From Phormidium tenue FACHB-1052 (GTDB taxonomy: Bacteria; Cyanobacteriota; Cyanobacteriia; Phormidesmidales; Phormidesmidaceae), in assembly GCF_014696675.1 (NCBI RefSeq), contig NZ_JACJQN010000003.1:124001-188000 (forward strand): 64,000 nucleotides of DNA, read 5' to 3'. Every line of letters begins with the position of its first letter. Position 1 is the first letter of the stretch. The notes beneath the pieces are model-generated. The model was not told the origin of the DNA. It worked only from the letters and a program-made list of their open reading frames with translations, and did not search any database. Made by a program: the position numbers and the translations under genes. This document shows positions 54,132-62,108 of this stretch, one piece after another.

Positions 54132-55280
54132 TTATTGGTCTTGTTTATTGAGTTGGCTGGTGATGGGATAGAGGGTTTGGCCCAGGTAGGTGTTGGGTAG
54201 TGGCTTGGTAGTGCCGTATTTGGCTGGCCAGTGCTTGCCGGGCAGGTGCATAGTTTTGAACACCCAGTCAAAGAGGATGGTGTGGGCGGAGTAGTTGGTG
54301 TCGATGGCGGGGCGTTCGGAACTGTGGTGCCAGTGGTGAAATTGAGGGGTGACGATGATGTATTTGAGGAAGCCGAAGGGCAGGTCGAGGTTGCAGTGGA
54401 TGAGGACGGCTTGGAGAGCGGCAAGGGTAACGTAAAGGCCCAATGCTTGTTCGCTAACGCCAAGCAAATAGAGCGGCAGCATGACCATGGCGCGTTCTGA
54501 AAAGACCTGGATGAAGTGCCCACGTGAGCCAGCAAGCCAATCTAGGTCTTCGACGGAGTGGTGGACGGCGTGGACGGGCCAGAGGAGTTTGACTTCGTGA
54601 TACAAACGGTGTTCCCAGTAGAGAACGAAGTCGGCGGAGAGAATGACGAGGAGGAGTTGAAAGAGGGCTGGGGTTGACTGGAGCGAGGCTTGGAAGTCAG
54701 GGTTCACAGCCCAATGGAAGCGGCTGGCGCTGTGGTTTGCATAGATGATGATCGCAGAAATTGCCAGATGATTGAAGCAGAAGTAGGCGAGGTCTAGGCC
54801 CCATCCTTTGCGGAGGATGACTTGGTTTTTGTATTTGGGGAATAACTTTTCCAAACTCATGAAGATGAAGACGGAGCCCAAGAATGCCAGAATGAGCCAG
54901 TCGAGACCAAGGGATAGGTGGTGGGCTTCTGTGCTTTTTAAGGGAACGTTGTGACCGCCGATGGCAAAGGCGATTGTGGTTAAGAAGATGCCAATCGCGC
55001 CGAGTGAACGATATTTCTTGAGTACGAATGTCAGGATGCCAAAAAATAAGGAGAAATACATGCCGTATTTCAGGAGACCTTGGAGAAAGGCGGCATCGTA
55101 GACTTGGCGCAGTTCAGTGGTGGTGAGATAGGCGGGGTAGAGGTAAGCCAAGACGGAGAGTAGGCTTAGGGCTCCGAGAAAGACTGAGCAATAGCCGCTG
55201 ATTTTACCTTCGCCAAGGCGGAATTGCCGCTCTCGATCAAGCTCAACTTGGCGATCCTGATATTCATAATCATCTGTCAT
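54132..55280 (-). CDS. Sterol desaturase / fatty acid hydroxylase family protein
   Basis: The protein has 382 residues with several transmembrane helices. The di-iron histidine boxes are HRLYHE, HAVHHSVED and HHWHHS. The N-terminal 120 residues add extra hydrophobic segments (YLYPAYLTTTELRQVYDAA). The family hydroxylates or desaturates lipids, sterols or carotenoids; substrate is unknown. It lies 48 bp upstream of the WG lipoprotein gene on the same strand. Confidence 0.88.
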   Translation of the reverse strand: MTDDYEYQDRQVELDRERQFRLGEGKISGYCSVFLGALSLLSVLAYLYPAYLTTTELRQVYDAAFLQGLLKYGMYFSLFFGILTFVLKKYRSLGAIGIFLTTIAFAIGGHNVPLKSTEAHHLSLGLDWLILAFLGSVFIFMSLEKLFPKYKNQVILRKGWGLDLAYFCFNHLAISAIIIYANHSASRFHWAVNPDFQASLQSTPALFQLLLVILSADFVLYWEHRLYHEVKLLWPVHAVHHSVEDLDWLAGSRGHFIQVFSERAMVMLPLYLLGVSEQALGLYVTLAALQAVLIHCNLDLPFGFLKYIIVTPQFHHWHHSSERPAIDTNYSAHTILFDWVFKTMHLPGKHWPAKYGTTKPLPNTYLGQTLYPITSQLNKQDQ

Positions 55281-55452
55281 GATGAGGTGATTTCGCTAAG
55301 GCATTCTTAACAGAAGGATACCCATAATAGAGTCTGTCTAACGACCCCAACCACCCGCCGCAGATCACCTTGAACACTTACCAATAGCCTTTTGGCGGTC
55401 GGCGTGCATTGGGATTGTTATACGGTGCCATATTACAGAATTAATACTTACC

Positions 55453-56607
55453 TTACTCTTCCTGTATACTTGCCGAGGTAAAATACTCACTGTTCCATTG
55501 ATCAAGTAACTGCTTCGAGTCTTCATAACTAGCGAAAATATCTTTATGCATCTCTAGCAACTCGGAGTAAATACGTAGAGTTTCCTTGCATCGAGACAAT
55601 TTTGAACCCTTGAAATAAATTTCAGCCGCTTTCCGCAGATCTTCAACTATCCTTGCCAGCAACAATGGCTCATCACCTAAAAAGTAGGTTGAGAATCTAA
55701 CCATTAAAAACGATTTGCAGATAGCTCTCCAATAGAAACTATCTGGATAATCAGGAAGAATTTTGATTGCGTTGTCATAATTTTTTATCGCCAAGTTGTA
55801 GTGTTCAAAAGCGATCACATCGTCGCCATATCTACTAATTCTTGTAATAAGATCTTTATTTTCAATATCCTCATAAAAATCATTGTAGTAAGGTAAAAAG
55901 TAAGCCTGACCTCTCACAAGAAAAGCTAATCCTAAACCTGGATTAGCTTTTATAGCTTTCGTGCAACTGTTGATAGCCGATTGATAATCTTTTAGTTGCA
56001 GATAGCAAAAGCCTAGGGAATGATAACTAAAACCCGTCTTATCTTCAGGGAAGATCTTTATAACTTTCTCAATATACAGAATCGCATCTCTATATTTTTC
56101 TTGTTCAATAAAAGAGCAAAATGTATTAGTGATAAAAATCAGTTGATCTTTATTAGAATCATTTAATAATAGCGATAGATGCGGAATCTTATCGTAACTA
56201 ATCAAGTCTTTTTCAAGACATATTTTTAGATTAGAAGTCAGCTTGCTAATCGAATTTGCCTTGTTTAAGCTGCTCTCGATCTGTTTAACCTTTGCATACC
56301 TGCTTCTTGCCAGTTCCAGAAAATGCAAAACAGAGTTCTTGCTGTAGATCAGATCTTTCTTATTCAGATTACAAGATCTACATGCTGGAACCCAGTTATG
56401 GTAACTATTGATCTTGAATTCAGGATTTAATCCATAGTCTTTTATTATGTTTCCCAATTTTTGGGGTGTACCAAGAAGGCTCTCGGGAAGAATGTGATCG
56501 ATATTTAAAGAATTAAGATTCAAACGCTGATTACAATAAAAACACTTTTGCCCATGAGCTTTCCATATAGACTCACGCTCTATTTGTGTAAATTTATGTT
56601 TAGTCAT
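55453..56607 (-). CDS. HNH endonuclease fused to TPR repeats
   Basis: The protein has 384 residues. An N-terminal HNH domain (about 15-85) has zinc pairs CFYC and CRSC, the metal-binding core NIDHILPES, and NWVPACRSCNLNKKD. Residues 120-330 are helical with TPR-like units (AILYIEKVIKIFPEDKTGFS, SAINSCTKAIKANPGLGLAF, NYDNAIKILPDYPDSFYWRA). HNH is a nuclease fold of many restriction and defence proteins; TPR modules sense or scaffold. The gene is strikingly AT-rich compared with its surroundings, suggesting transfer. A defence function is inferred only. Confidence 0.8.
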   Translation of the reverse strand: MTKHKFTQIERESIWKAHGQKCFYCNQRLNLNSLNIDHILPESLLGTPQKLGNIIKDYGLNPEFKINSYHNWVPACRSCNLNKKDLIYSKNSVLHFLELARSRYAKVKQIESSLNKANSISKLTSNLKICLEKDLISYDKIPHLSLLLNDSNKDQLIFITNTFCSFIEQEKYRDAILYIEKVIKIFPEDKTGFSYHSLGFCYLQLKDYQSAINSCTKAIKANPGLGLAFLVRGQAYFLPYYNDFYEDIENKDLITRISRYGDDVIAFEHYNLAIKNYDNAIKILPDYPDSFYWRAICKSFLMVRFSTYFLGDEPLLLARIVEDLRKAAEIYFKGSKLSRCKETLRIYSELLEMHKDIFASYEDSKQLLDQWNSEYFTSASIQEE

Positions 56608-56709
56608 GTAAAAATAGAAAATTATTGATCACACATCGAGAAGTAAGAGTTGAAGAATAACTCATCAAGACGCCAAGTAGCTCTGGATTTGATCTAAAAA
56701 TATGACTAT

Positions 56710-57024
56710 TTAGTCCGCACTGAAGTCAATAACTTCAAGCACAGAATATTCTCCAGCTAAAATAGCACCATCTCGGATGACTCCTCTATTAGGTGTGCAA
56801 ATATGGTACAGTCTCCTACGCTCGTCATAGAGAATCGCAATTACTAATTCATTATTGAAGGATGTAGATTTACCCACCTCAGCTTCATACTGACTACCAT
56901 CATGTTTCCACCTGATGAACCTGATTTTTCGGTCAGAAAACTGAACACCTAAGTGTAATTTAATAGCTTCGTATACTCTTTGTTCCGATTCGAGTGAATC
57001 AGCAGCAGGAATGAAAAACTTCAT
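56710..57024 (-). CDS. Small hypothetical protein, 104 residues
   Basis: It begins MKFFIPAADSLESEQRVYEA and contains VEVGKS-like, ELVIAILYDERRRLYHICTP and NRGVIRDGAILAGEYSVLEV segments, alternating helix and strand, so it is a compact folded protein. I have seen similar short proteins in bacterial genomes but know no function. It is AT-rich and lies 102 bp upstream of the HNH-TPR gene on the same strand, so co-transcription is possible. Confidence 0.6.
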   Translation of the reverse strand: MKFFIPAADSLESEQRVYEAIKLHLGVQFSDRKIRFIRWKHDGSQYEAEVGKSTSFNNELVIAILYDERRRLYHICTPNRGVIRDGAILAGEYSVLEVIDFSAD

Positions 57025-57725
57025 GCTCTAAGTACCCTAGCAGTACACATTGCTGTTATTTTAGCTTGACTAAGAAAGGTTGACCTCGCTTTATAAAGCT
57101 TATAGACAAGCGCCAGGTATTACTTTGCTACAGGAACTCAAGTCTAGAGACACACCTCAAGACCTCACTACCAAGAATTGAACCGTATAACTATGTATTA
57201 AGTGTTAGATCTGCTAGATAAGACCCTGTACTTCCCGCATTATTCAGCACATTCACGGGATAACACCCAGGTTTAAGGAATTAAACAGAACATTTGATGG
57301 ATAAGCCCAAGTTTTCGGGGTGTTATCCGGCAGATCTGAGGGTTAATCCTGGAGATTGGGGTACTTATTCGTTAAAAATGCTGTCTAAGTACCTAATAAC
57401 GTACTTATCTAGCACTTGTCCATTGCGTCATCTCAGATAAGCTAACTCCTAAGCAAGTCCATTGCTCCACGGTTGACGGGGAGCTTTTGTACCACTATTC
57501 TCATACATTAAGCCGTTCAGCAGAGCGGTGCTTACGCAGAACTCGAAAACTTTAGCGCTGCCTGAAGGTGCTGGTAACACCAACAGACAGCTAACCCCGC
57601 AAATCTTGCACGCAGATTGCGAGGCTAGGCTCATCGTACCCTAGCCCCCTCAGTTTGCACTTCAACTGCGGGTGGCTAGGGTTTTCGCGTTCTGTCTTCC
57701 TAAACCACAACTGGAGACAGAACCC
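57025..57725. other. 700-bp AT-rich non-coding stretch with two inverted repeats
   Basis: No supported gene. It contains an 11-bp inverted repeat, GGATAACACCC (57258-57268) and GGGTGTTATCC (57318-57328), 49 bp apart, and GTACTTAT repeated at about 57360 and 57402. The stretch ends in a hairpin at 57638. Confidence 0.5.
57638..57685 (+). promoter_or_regulatory. Leader hairpin before the 92-residue gene
   Basis: ACCCTAGCC (57638-57646) pairs with GGCTAGGGT (57674-57682), and inner CAGTT pairs with AACTG; TTTT follows. It is 41 bp upstream of the ATG. It could be the terminator of an upstream transcript or a leader structure. Confidence 0.45.
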
Positions 57726-58004
57726 ATGTTTGAATATCTCGAACCCGATGCCAGCGGCGCATCCAATCTTCCGCCGTCTTCGCGCAGCACCCCGCCAGCT
57801 CGCCCAGAGCGGGTGCGCCACATGCTCTACGGCAGCCTCGCAGGCATAGACCGCACCATCAAAATCCTCCACGCCTACGGCTACGCCGACCCCAACGATT
57901 GGAGCGACCCCATCCCCGCGCCGCCCACCAGCATCGAGCCGCGACACCCTAGCGAGCCTCAAACATGGATGGCAATTCTCACCAAAACCGTGCTGATTGA
58001 GTAA
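57726..58004 (+). CDS. Conserved cyanobacterial small hypothetical protein
   Basis: I start it at ATG 57726, 92 residues (MFEYLEPDASGASNLPPSSR). The core GSLAGIDRTIKILHAYGYAD followed by DWSDPIP and a final MAILTKTVL is a pattern I recognise in uncharacterised cyanobacterial proteins. No function is known to me. GC content is normal, so it lies outside the AT-rich island. Confidence 0.6.
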   Translation: MFEYLEPDASGASNLPPSSRSTPPARPERVRHMLYGSLAGIDRTIKILHAYGYADPNDWSDPIPAPPTSIEPRHPSEPQTWMAILTKTVLIE

Positions 58005-58626
58005 GTCTCTTCATCACAGATAACGGGTTCCTATTGCGGCTGTCCAAACCAGGCTACAAGCAAAGGAACCCGGTACCTTATCGCCTCTACTGGCAATCTG
58101 CGCCCTGCGATCGCCAAACTGATACGGCTGTTTAGCGATCTGTGCCCTGCGATCGCCAATGTGGCACAGCAGATCATCAATGTGGCATAGCAGTTTAACG
58201 ATCTGAAGGCGCAGCAAAGCGATCTGAGGCCTGCGATCGCCAATGTGGCACAGCAGTTTGGCGAAACTGGCACAGCAGTTTAGCGATCTGCAACCTCAGA
58301 TCGCCAATGCGGCACAGCAGATCGTCAATGTGGCACAGCAATTTGGCATTGCAGGTTCAAAGCAGGGCTCTGCGGCGGGTCAGCTTAAGACACACCATTC
58401 TGCATTGTGATAGTGCTCCGCCATTTGACCGATGTTTGCCGCAAAATTGTCTGCCCTAGCGCGAGTTGGAAACCCCAGGGGCAGCATGAACTTGTGCGAA
58501 ACAACGCTCTAATCCGGTGCAGCGGCAAACGCCCCACCCAGCACCACTCAACCCCTGAAAATCTTGCCCCGTTGCTGACACGTTCCAAAAACACCAACCG
58601 ATTAACCTTATTTGAGGGTGCCACCC
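58005..58626. other. 620-bp spacer containing a degenerate repeat field
   Basis: No supported gene. The first half is occupied by the repeats at 58090-58350; the rest (58380-58626) has nothing recognised. Confidence 0.5.
58090..58350 (+). repeat. Degenerate tandem repeats, about 21-bp period
   Basis: Four copies of a unit like GCGATCTG.GCCCTGCGATCG with a CCAATGTGGCACAGCAG end start near 58094, 58135, 58219 and 58283. A 21-bp subunit GATCGTCAATGTGGCACAGC plus A recurs in between. In one forward frame it reads AIANVAQQ/IVNVAQQ-like heptads interrupted by stops, so it may be a decayed coiled-coil coding repeat or a non-coding satellite. HIP1-like sites seed several units. Confidence 0.6.
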
Positions 58627-58986
58627 ATGGCCATTGTCGATACCAGTCGCCGTCTCCAGACCCGCGTCATTTTGCAAGATGTTGAGTCCTACGAAGGGCT
58701 TAACGCCGTAGACGACTACACCGCCCGCCGCCCCGAGGCCACCCCCGAAGCGCTACAAACCAACTTGACCACCATGCAGGCCAAACAGCAAAAAGAAACC
58801 GAACTAGCGGCCCTGGCCAAAGTCGCTGCCGACGAAGCCCGCCAGGCCGAGTGGGAATTCCACAACAGCGTCATCGCCATGAAAGAATCGGTGCGCGGCC
58901 TGTTTGGCTCCGACAGCCACGAAGCCCAATCAGTCGGCTACAAGAAAAAGTCCGATCGCAAGCGCCCCCGCCGCCGCGCCGCCTAA
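58627..58986 (+). CDS. Conserved cyanobacterial hypothetical protein with basic tail
   Basis: The protein has 119 residues from ATG 58627 (MAIVDTSRRLQTRVILQDVE). A central helical, Ala/Gln/Glu-rich part (TMQAKQQKETELAALAKVAA) is followed by VRGLFGSDSHEAQSVGYKKK and a strongly basic C-terminus (SDRKRPRRRAA). I recognise the final GSDS.E.Q..G.KKKS...RP pattern from other cyanobacterial hypotheticals. Nucleic-acid binding is a guess from the tail. Confidence 0.62.
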   Translation: MAIVDTSRRLQTRVILQDVESYEGLNAVDDYTARRPEATPEALQTNLTTMQAKQQKETELAALAKVAADEARQAEWEFHNSVIAMKESVRGLFGSDSHEAQSVGYKKKSDRKRPRRRAA

Positions 58987-59332
58987 ACCACCAGAGCCGC
59001 AAACCAGCCCCCAGAGTTCTAAACACCCTGGGGGCTTTGGCATTTCTAAACACAGGCATAAATCAACCAATCCATGCCCCCCGTCGGGGCAAACGGCGTT
59101 TGCCCAACCCAACCAGGCCAACCAAAGCAAATTCGGTGTTGCTGGATTGAGAAATGAATCTGCAAAAGCAGCAGTTGCTGCATAGGCCCCCCAACCCCCC
59201 AAATTTGGGGGACTTTGAAGTCGTCTGGTTCCCCCCCAGAATTGGGGGGCTAGGGGGGCACATCATACCGCTGATCAGCAACGCCGCAAATTCCGCATAA
59301 CCGATCGCCCTTAGCTGAGCAAACAACTCGCA
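58987..59332. other. Spacer occupied largely by MITE copy A
   Basis: The 346-bp gap between the basic-tail gene and the Uma2 gene contains the 151-bp element listed at 59135-59285. Nothing else is recognised in it. Confidence 0.6.
59135..59285 (-). mobile_element. MITE copy A with perfect 8-bp target duplication
   Basis: The 151-bp element ends in near-identical inverted termini, GGTGTTGCTGGAT at the left and, read inward on the other strand, GGCGTTGCTGATC. GCAAATTC lies directly outside both ends (59127-59134 and 59286-59293), a perfect 8-bp target-site duplication. The interior is two G/C-rich hairpins (runs of C5-C7 and G5-G7). No transposase frame fits, so movement would need an enzyme supplied elsewhere. 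It is about the same as copy B (61911) in the opposite orientation. Confidence 0.85.
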
Positions 59333-59920
59333 TCAAACCTCAGAGATTTCTACAGACGGCTCCAGCGTCACATCTTCGTACAGAGCCGCAATGGTATCTG
59401 TCAAGCCAACGCTTTCCAAGCAAAACGTCGCTGTTTCAGGAGTGTAATACTGCAACACCCACAGCCCCAACCCATTGCGGCGAAAGCATTCCACCCGCTG
59501 GTGGCGCGTGTTGAGCAAGACGTATTCTTCTAAGCTCTCCAGGGTTTGGTAGTCGGCAAACTTGTCGCCTCGGTCAAAAGCCTCCGTAGACTCAGACAGC
59601 ACCTCCACCACCAGCTTAGGGAAGCGCTTATATCCCTCAGTCTCTTGATCGCGCGGGTCACAGGTCACCATGATATCGGGGTAGAAAAAACGGTTACGCG
59701 CCTCAATTCTCGCTTTCATATCTGAAATATAGACCCGGCAGCCCGTACCGCGCACATGGCTGCGGAGCAGGGCAAAAAGATTTCCCGCGATGGTGACATG
59801 CCCATCGCTGGCTCCAGCCATGGCATAGACTTCCCCCCCAAAATACTCATGCTTGATAGGGCTTTCGGCTTCGAGCTGAAGGTAGTTTTCGGGGGTGAGA
59901 TATTGCGGTGAGGCGACCAT
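59333..59920 (-). CDS. Uma2 family (DUF820) putative restriction-like endonuclease
   Basis: The protein has 195 residues. YLQLEAESPIKHEYFGGEVY opens the Uma2 domain. PD-(D/E)xK-like residues follow in RFFYPDIMVTCD and LVVEVLSEST, with GDKFADYQTLESLEEYVLLN at the end. The family is hugely expanded in filamentous cyanobacteria; function is unknown but is presumed to be a nuclease. Confidence 0.9.
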   Translation of the reverse strand: MVASPQYLTPENYLQLEAESPIKHEYFGGEVYAMAGASDGHVTIAGNLFALLRSHVRGTGCRVYISDMKARIEARNRFFYPDIMVTCDPRDQETEGYKRFPKLVVEVLSESTEAFDRGDKFADYQTLESLEEYVLLNTRHQRVECFRRNGLGLWVLQYYTPETATFCLESVGLTDTIAALYEDVTLEPSVEISEV

Positions 59921-60317
59921 GGCATTTAGTTAACGTCAACAGTCAAGGGTTAGCCTGTGAGCTAATCTCCAACCATCCTACTGTCTGTGGCAGCCGCACC
60001 GCGATGGTTAATACTGGCCCCATCGAGCCAACGCGGCTGCTAGCCCGATGGGCAGGTTCGTAAAGCATAAATTGTTAGCGATCGCCTTCAAAGACCACCC
60101 AACGACAGGTGGTGATTTGCGGCTATCGAGATAGGGTAAAGCCAACAGGGAAAATCATAGCGATCGCCGCAACCACTGCTTAGGCAGTGGCAAGCGATCG
60201 CTAGGCCCAGCGGCTTGCCCTGCTGCTAAACTCGGTCTACACCGAGCAGTCTAGCGCTCCCTAGACCGTTGACCCGCACTACTGCACTACCAGGGCCGAA
60301 CAAGGAACTAAATTAAC
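59921..60317. other. 400-bp spacer with HIP1-based hairpin
   Basis: It contains nested inverted repeats at 60159-60202: AGCGATCG/CGATCGCT outside and CCACTGC/GCAGTGG inside. HIP1-type octamer halves thus form the hairpin arms. No gene is seen. Confidence 0.55.
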
Positions 60318-61094
60318 TTGAGAGAACAATCCTTTGAATTTTACAGCATCGCCTTTTTAGGGATTATTCTGTGTCGTTATTTTGTGGTAGCAGGCATCAC
60401 CTATTGGTTCTTTTATTCGCCGGTCAGTCAGTCATTTATTAACCATCGGCTGCGGCATCGGGTACCATCTTGGCCAGCGATTCGTCACGATATAAAACTG
60501 TCGGCGCTGTCGGCCTTGGTGTTTGCGTTAGCTGCTGGCTTTGTGCTCTCCGCCTACCAAGACGGAGCCACCCACCTCTACACTGACCCGAGAGAATATG
60601 GACTGTGGTATTTGGGGGCTAGCTACAGCGCAGTTTTGGTTTTGCAAGATACCTATTTTTATTTCACCCACCGGCTGTTTCACCACCCTAAGCTGTTTCC
60701 CTGGCTCCACCGGGGACACCACCGATCGCGCTACCCCACCCCCTGGACTTCGTTTGCCTTTGACCCCCTAGAGGCCGCTGTTCAAGCGCTCTTTTTAGTT
60801 GGCATTGTCTTTGTGCTACCGCTGCATTTTATTACGGTCATTGCTGTGCTGACAACGATGACGGTGTGGGCTGTGCTTAACCATTTGGGTCCAGATCGCC
60901 TACCGGCCCTGTTTCCCCACCACTGGTTGGGAGAGTGGGTGATTGGCCCCGCCCATCACTCTATTCATCACCTCAAATATGCTGTGCACTACGGGCTTTA
61001 CTTCACGTTTTGGGATCGGCTATTGGGCACCCAAGACCCAAACTATACGCAAAACCTCAGCGACTTTCGACTCGGTCGCAGCGACAGCGTCTAG
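60318..61094 (+). CDS. Sterol desaturase superfamily hydroxylase, possibly carotenoid (CrtG-like)
   Basis: The protein has 258 residues from TTG 60318. Transmembrane helices surround the di-iron histidine boxes HRLFHHP, HRGHHRSRY and HHSIHHLKYAVHYG. The superfamily includes C-5 sterol desaturases and CrtG, the 2,2'-beta-ionone ring hydroxylase of some cyanobacteria. The next gene, 62 bp downstream, is a CrtW-type ketolase, so a carotenoid substrate is a reasonable but unproven inference. Confidence 0.82.
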   Translation: MREQSFEFYSIAFLGIILCRYFVVAGITYWFFYSPVSQSFINHRLRHRVPSWPAIRHDIKLSALSALVFALAAGFVLSAYQDGATHLYTDPREYGLWYLGASYSAVLVLQDTYFYFTHRLFHHPKLFPWLHRGHHRSRYPTPWTSFAFDPLEAAVQALFLVGIVFVLPLHFITVIAVLTTMTVWAVLNHLGPDRLPALFPHHWLGEWVIGPAHHSIHHLKYAVHYGLYFTFWDRLLGTQDPNYTQNLSDFRLGRSDSV

Positions 61095-61156
61095 CCCGTA
61101 GCTCTAAGGGTTGATTACTGAAGTCTATAGCCTGGTTTTGTGGGCCATTTCTTGTA

Positions 61157-61852
61157 ATGGGTATTTTCGTTGCGTTAGTGATTGTGGCGCTCTGGCTGAG
61201 CAGTTGGGCGGGGCTTTTGCTGGTAGATATAGCCCAGCTCAACCTGCTGTGGATTTTGGCGGCTTTGCTGGGGCGTACTTATATTCAAACAGGGCTATTT
61301 ATTGTGGCCCACGATGCCATTCATGGGGTTGTGGTGCCGGGCGATCGCCGCTTAAACCACGGCATTGGGCGACTCGCCGTCAGCCTATATGCTCCCCTGT
61401 CCTATCAAAAACTATCTATTAACCACTGGCGGCATCATCGGTATCCTGGGCAAGCTCAAGATCCCGATTTTCACGACGGCATTCACCGCAGCTTTGTCCG
61501 CTGGTATTGGAAATTTATGTCGGGCTATCTAAACGGCAAAGAAAAGGTAGTCATGCTGGTAAAGCTAATTGCCATCGGTCTAACGCTCATTATTGGCTTT
61601 CAAATTCCTGTCAGTCGTCTGGTCTTGTTTTGGCTTTTGCCCATTGTCCTAAGCTCGATGCAGCTATTTTTGTTTGGCACCTACTTGCCGCACCGTGCGG
61701 GTCAAGCCAATTCCCACGGTGCGGTTAGCAGCAACTATCCGCTGGTGCTGTCGCTGCTGACCTGCTACTACTTCGGCTACCACTGGGAACACCACGAGTA
61801 TCCCCACCTGCCCTGGTACCACCTGCCTTCAGCCCGCCAGTTCAATACTTAA
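61157..61852 (+). CDS. crtW: CrtW-type beta-carotene ketolase
   Basis: This 231-residue membrane di-iron enzyme would add the 4-keto group in echinenone, canthaxanthin or 4-ketomyxol. Histidine motifs in order: HDAIHG, HWRHHRYPG followed by DPDFHDG, FGTYLPHR, and YHWEHHEYPHLPWYHLP. These match CrtW rather than the unrelated CrtO ketolase. Length is at the lower end of CrtW (about 240-260). It is in line with the upstream hydroxylase gene, forming a probable carotenoid-modification pair; MITE copy B is inserted 58 bp downstream. Confidence 0.88.
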   Translation: MGIFVALVIVALWLSSWAGLLLVDIAQLNLLWILAALLGRTYIQTGLFIVAHDAIHGVVVPGDRRLNHGIGRLAVSLYAPLSYQKLSINHWRHHRYPGQAQDPDFHDGIHRSFVRWYWKFMSGYLNGKEKVVMLVKLIAIGLTLIIGFQIPVSRLVLFWLLPIVLSSMQLFLFGTYLPHRAGQANSHGAVSSNYPLVLSLLTCYYFGYHWEHHEYPHLPWYHLPSARQFNT

Positions 61853-61910
61853 AACGAGGAGCGCACGGGCCGCCACAGCAATTAAAAGAGCATTCGAGGA
61901 GTCCTATTTC

Positions 61911-62057
61911 GGCGTTGCTTAAGGCAAGTATGATTTGCCCCCCAGCCCCCCAATGCTGGGGGGAGCCAGAGTCTCAAAGTCCCCCAGTATTGGGGGATTT
62001 AGGGGGCCATGCCGCAGCTAAAGGTTTTGCCGGTTCATTCCTCAATTCAGCAACGCC
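61911..62057 (+). mobile_element. MITE copy B with near-perfect 8-bp target duplication
   Basis: The 147-bp element begins GGCGTTGCTTAAGGCAAG and ends with TTCAGCAACGCC, inverted termini matching copy A. The flanks are CCTATTTC (61903-61910) and CCTACTTC (62058-62065), 7 of 8 identical. Internal G/C-rich hairpins align with copy A read on its minus strand. No coding sequence is present. It lies between crtW and the WD40 gene. Confidence 0.83.
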
Positions 62058-62108
62058 CCTACTTCTTGTGGCAAACGTCCGAAACCCGCGATCGCACTGC
62101 CCCACTGG

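Noticed and set aside
58090..58350. CRISPR array
   Set aside because: Units vary in length and sequence, there are no unique equal-length spacers, and no cas genes are present.
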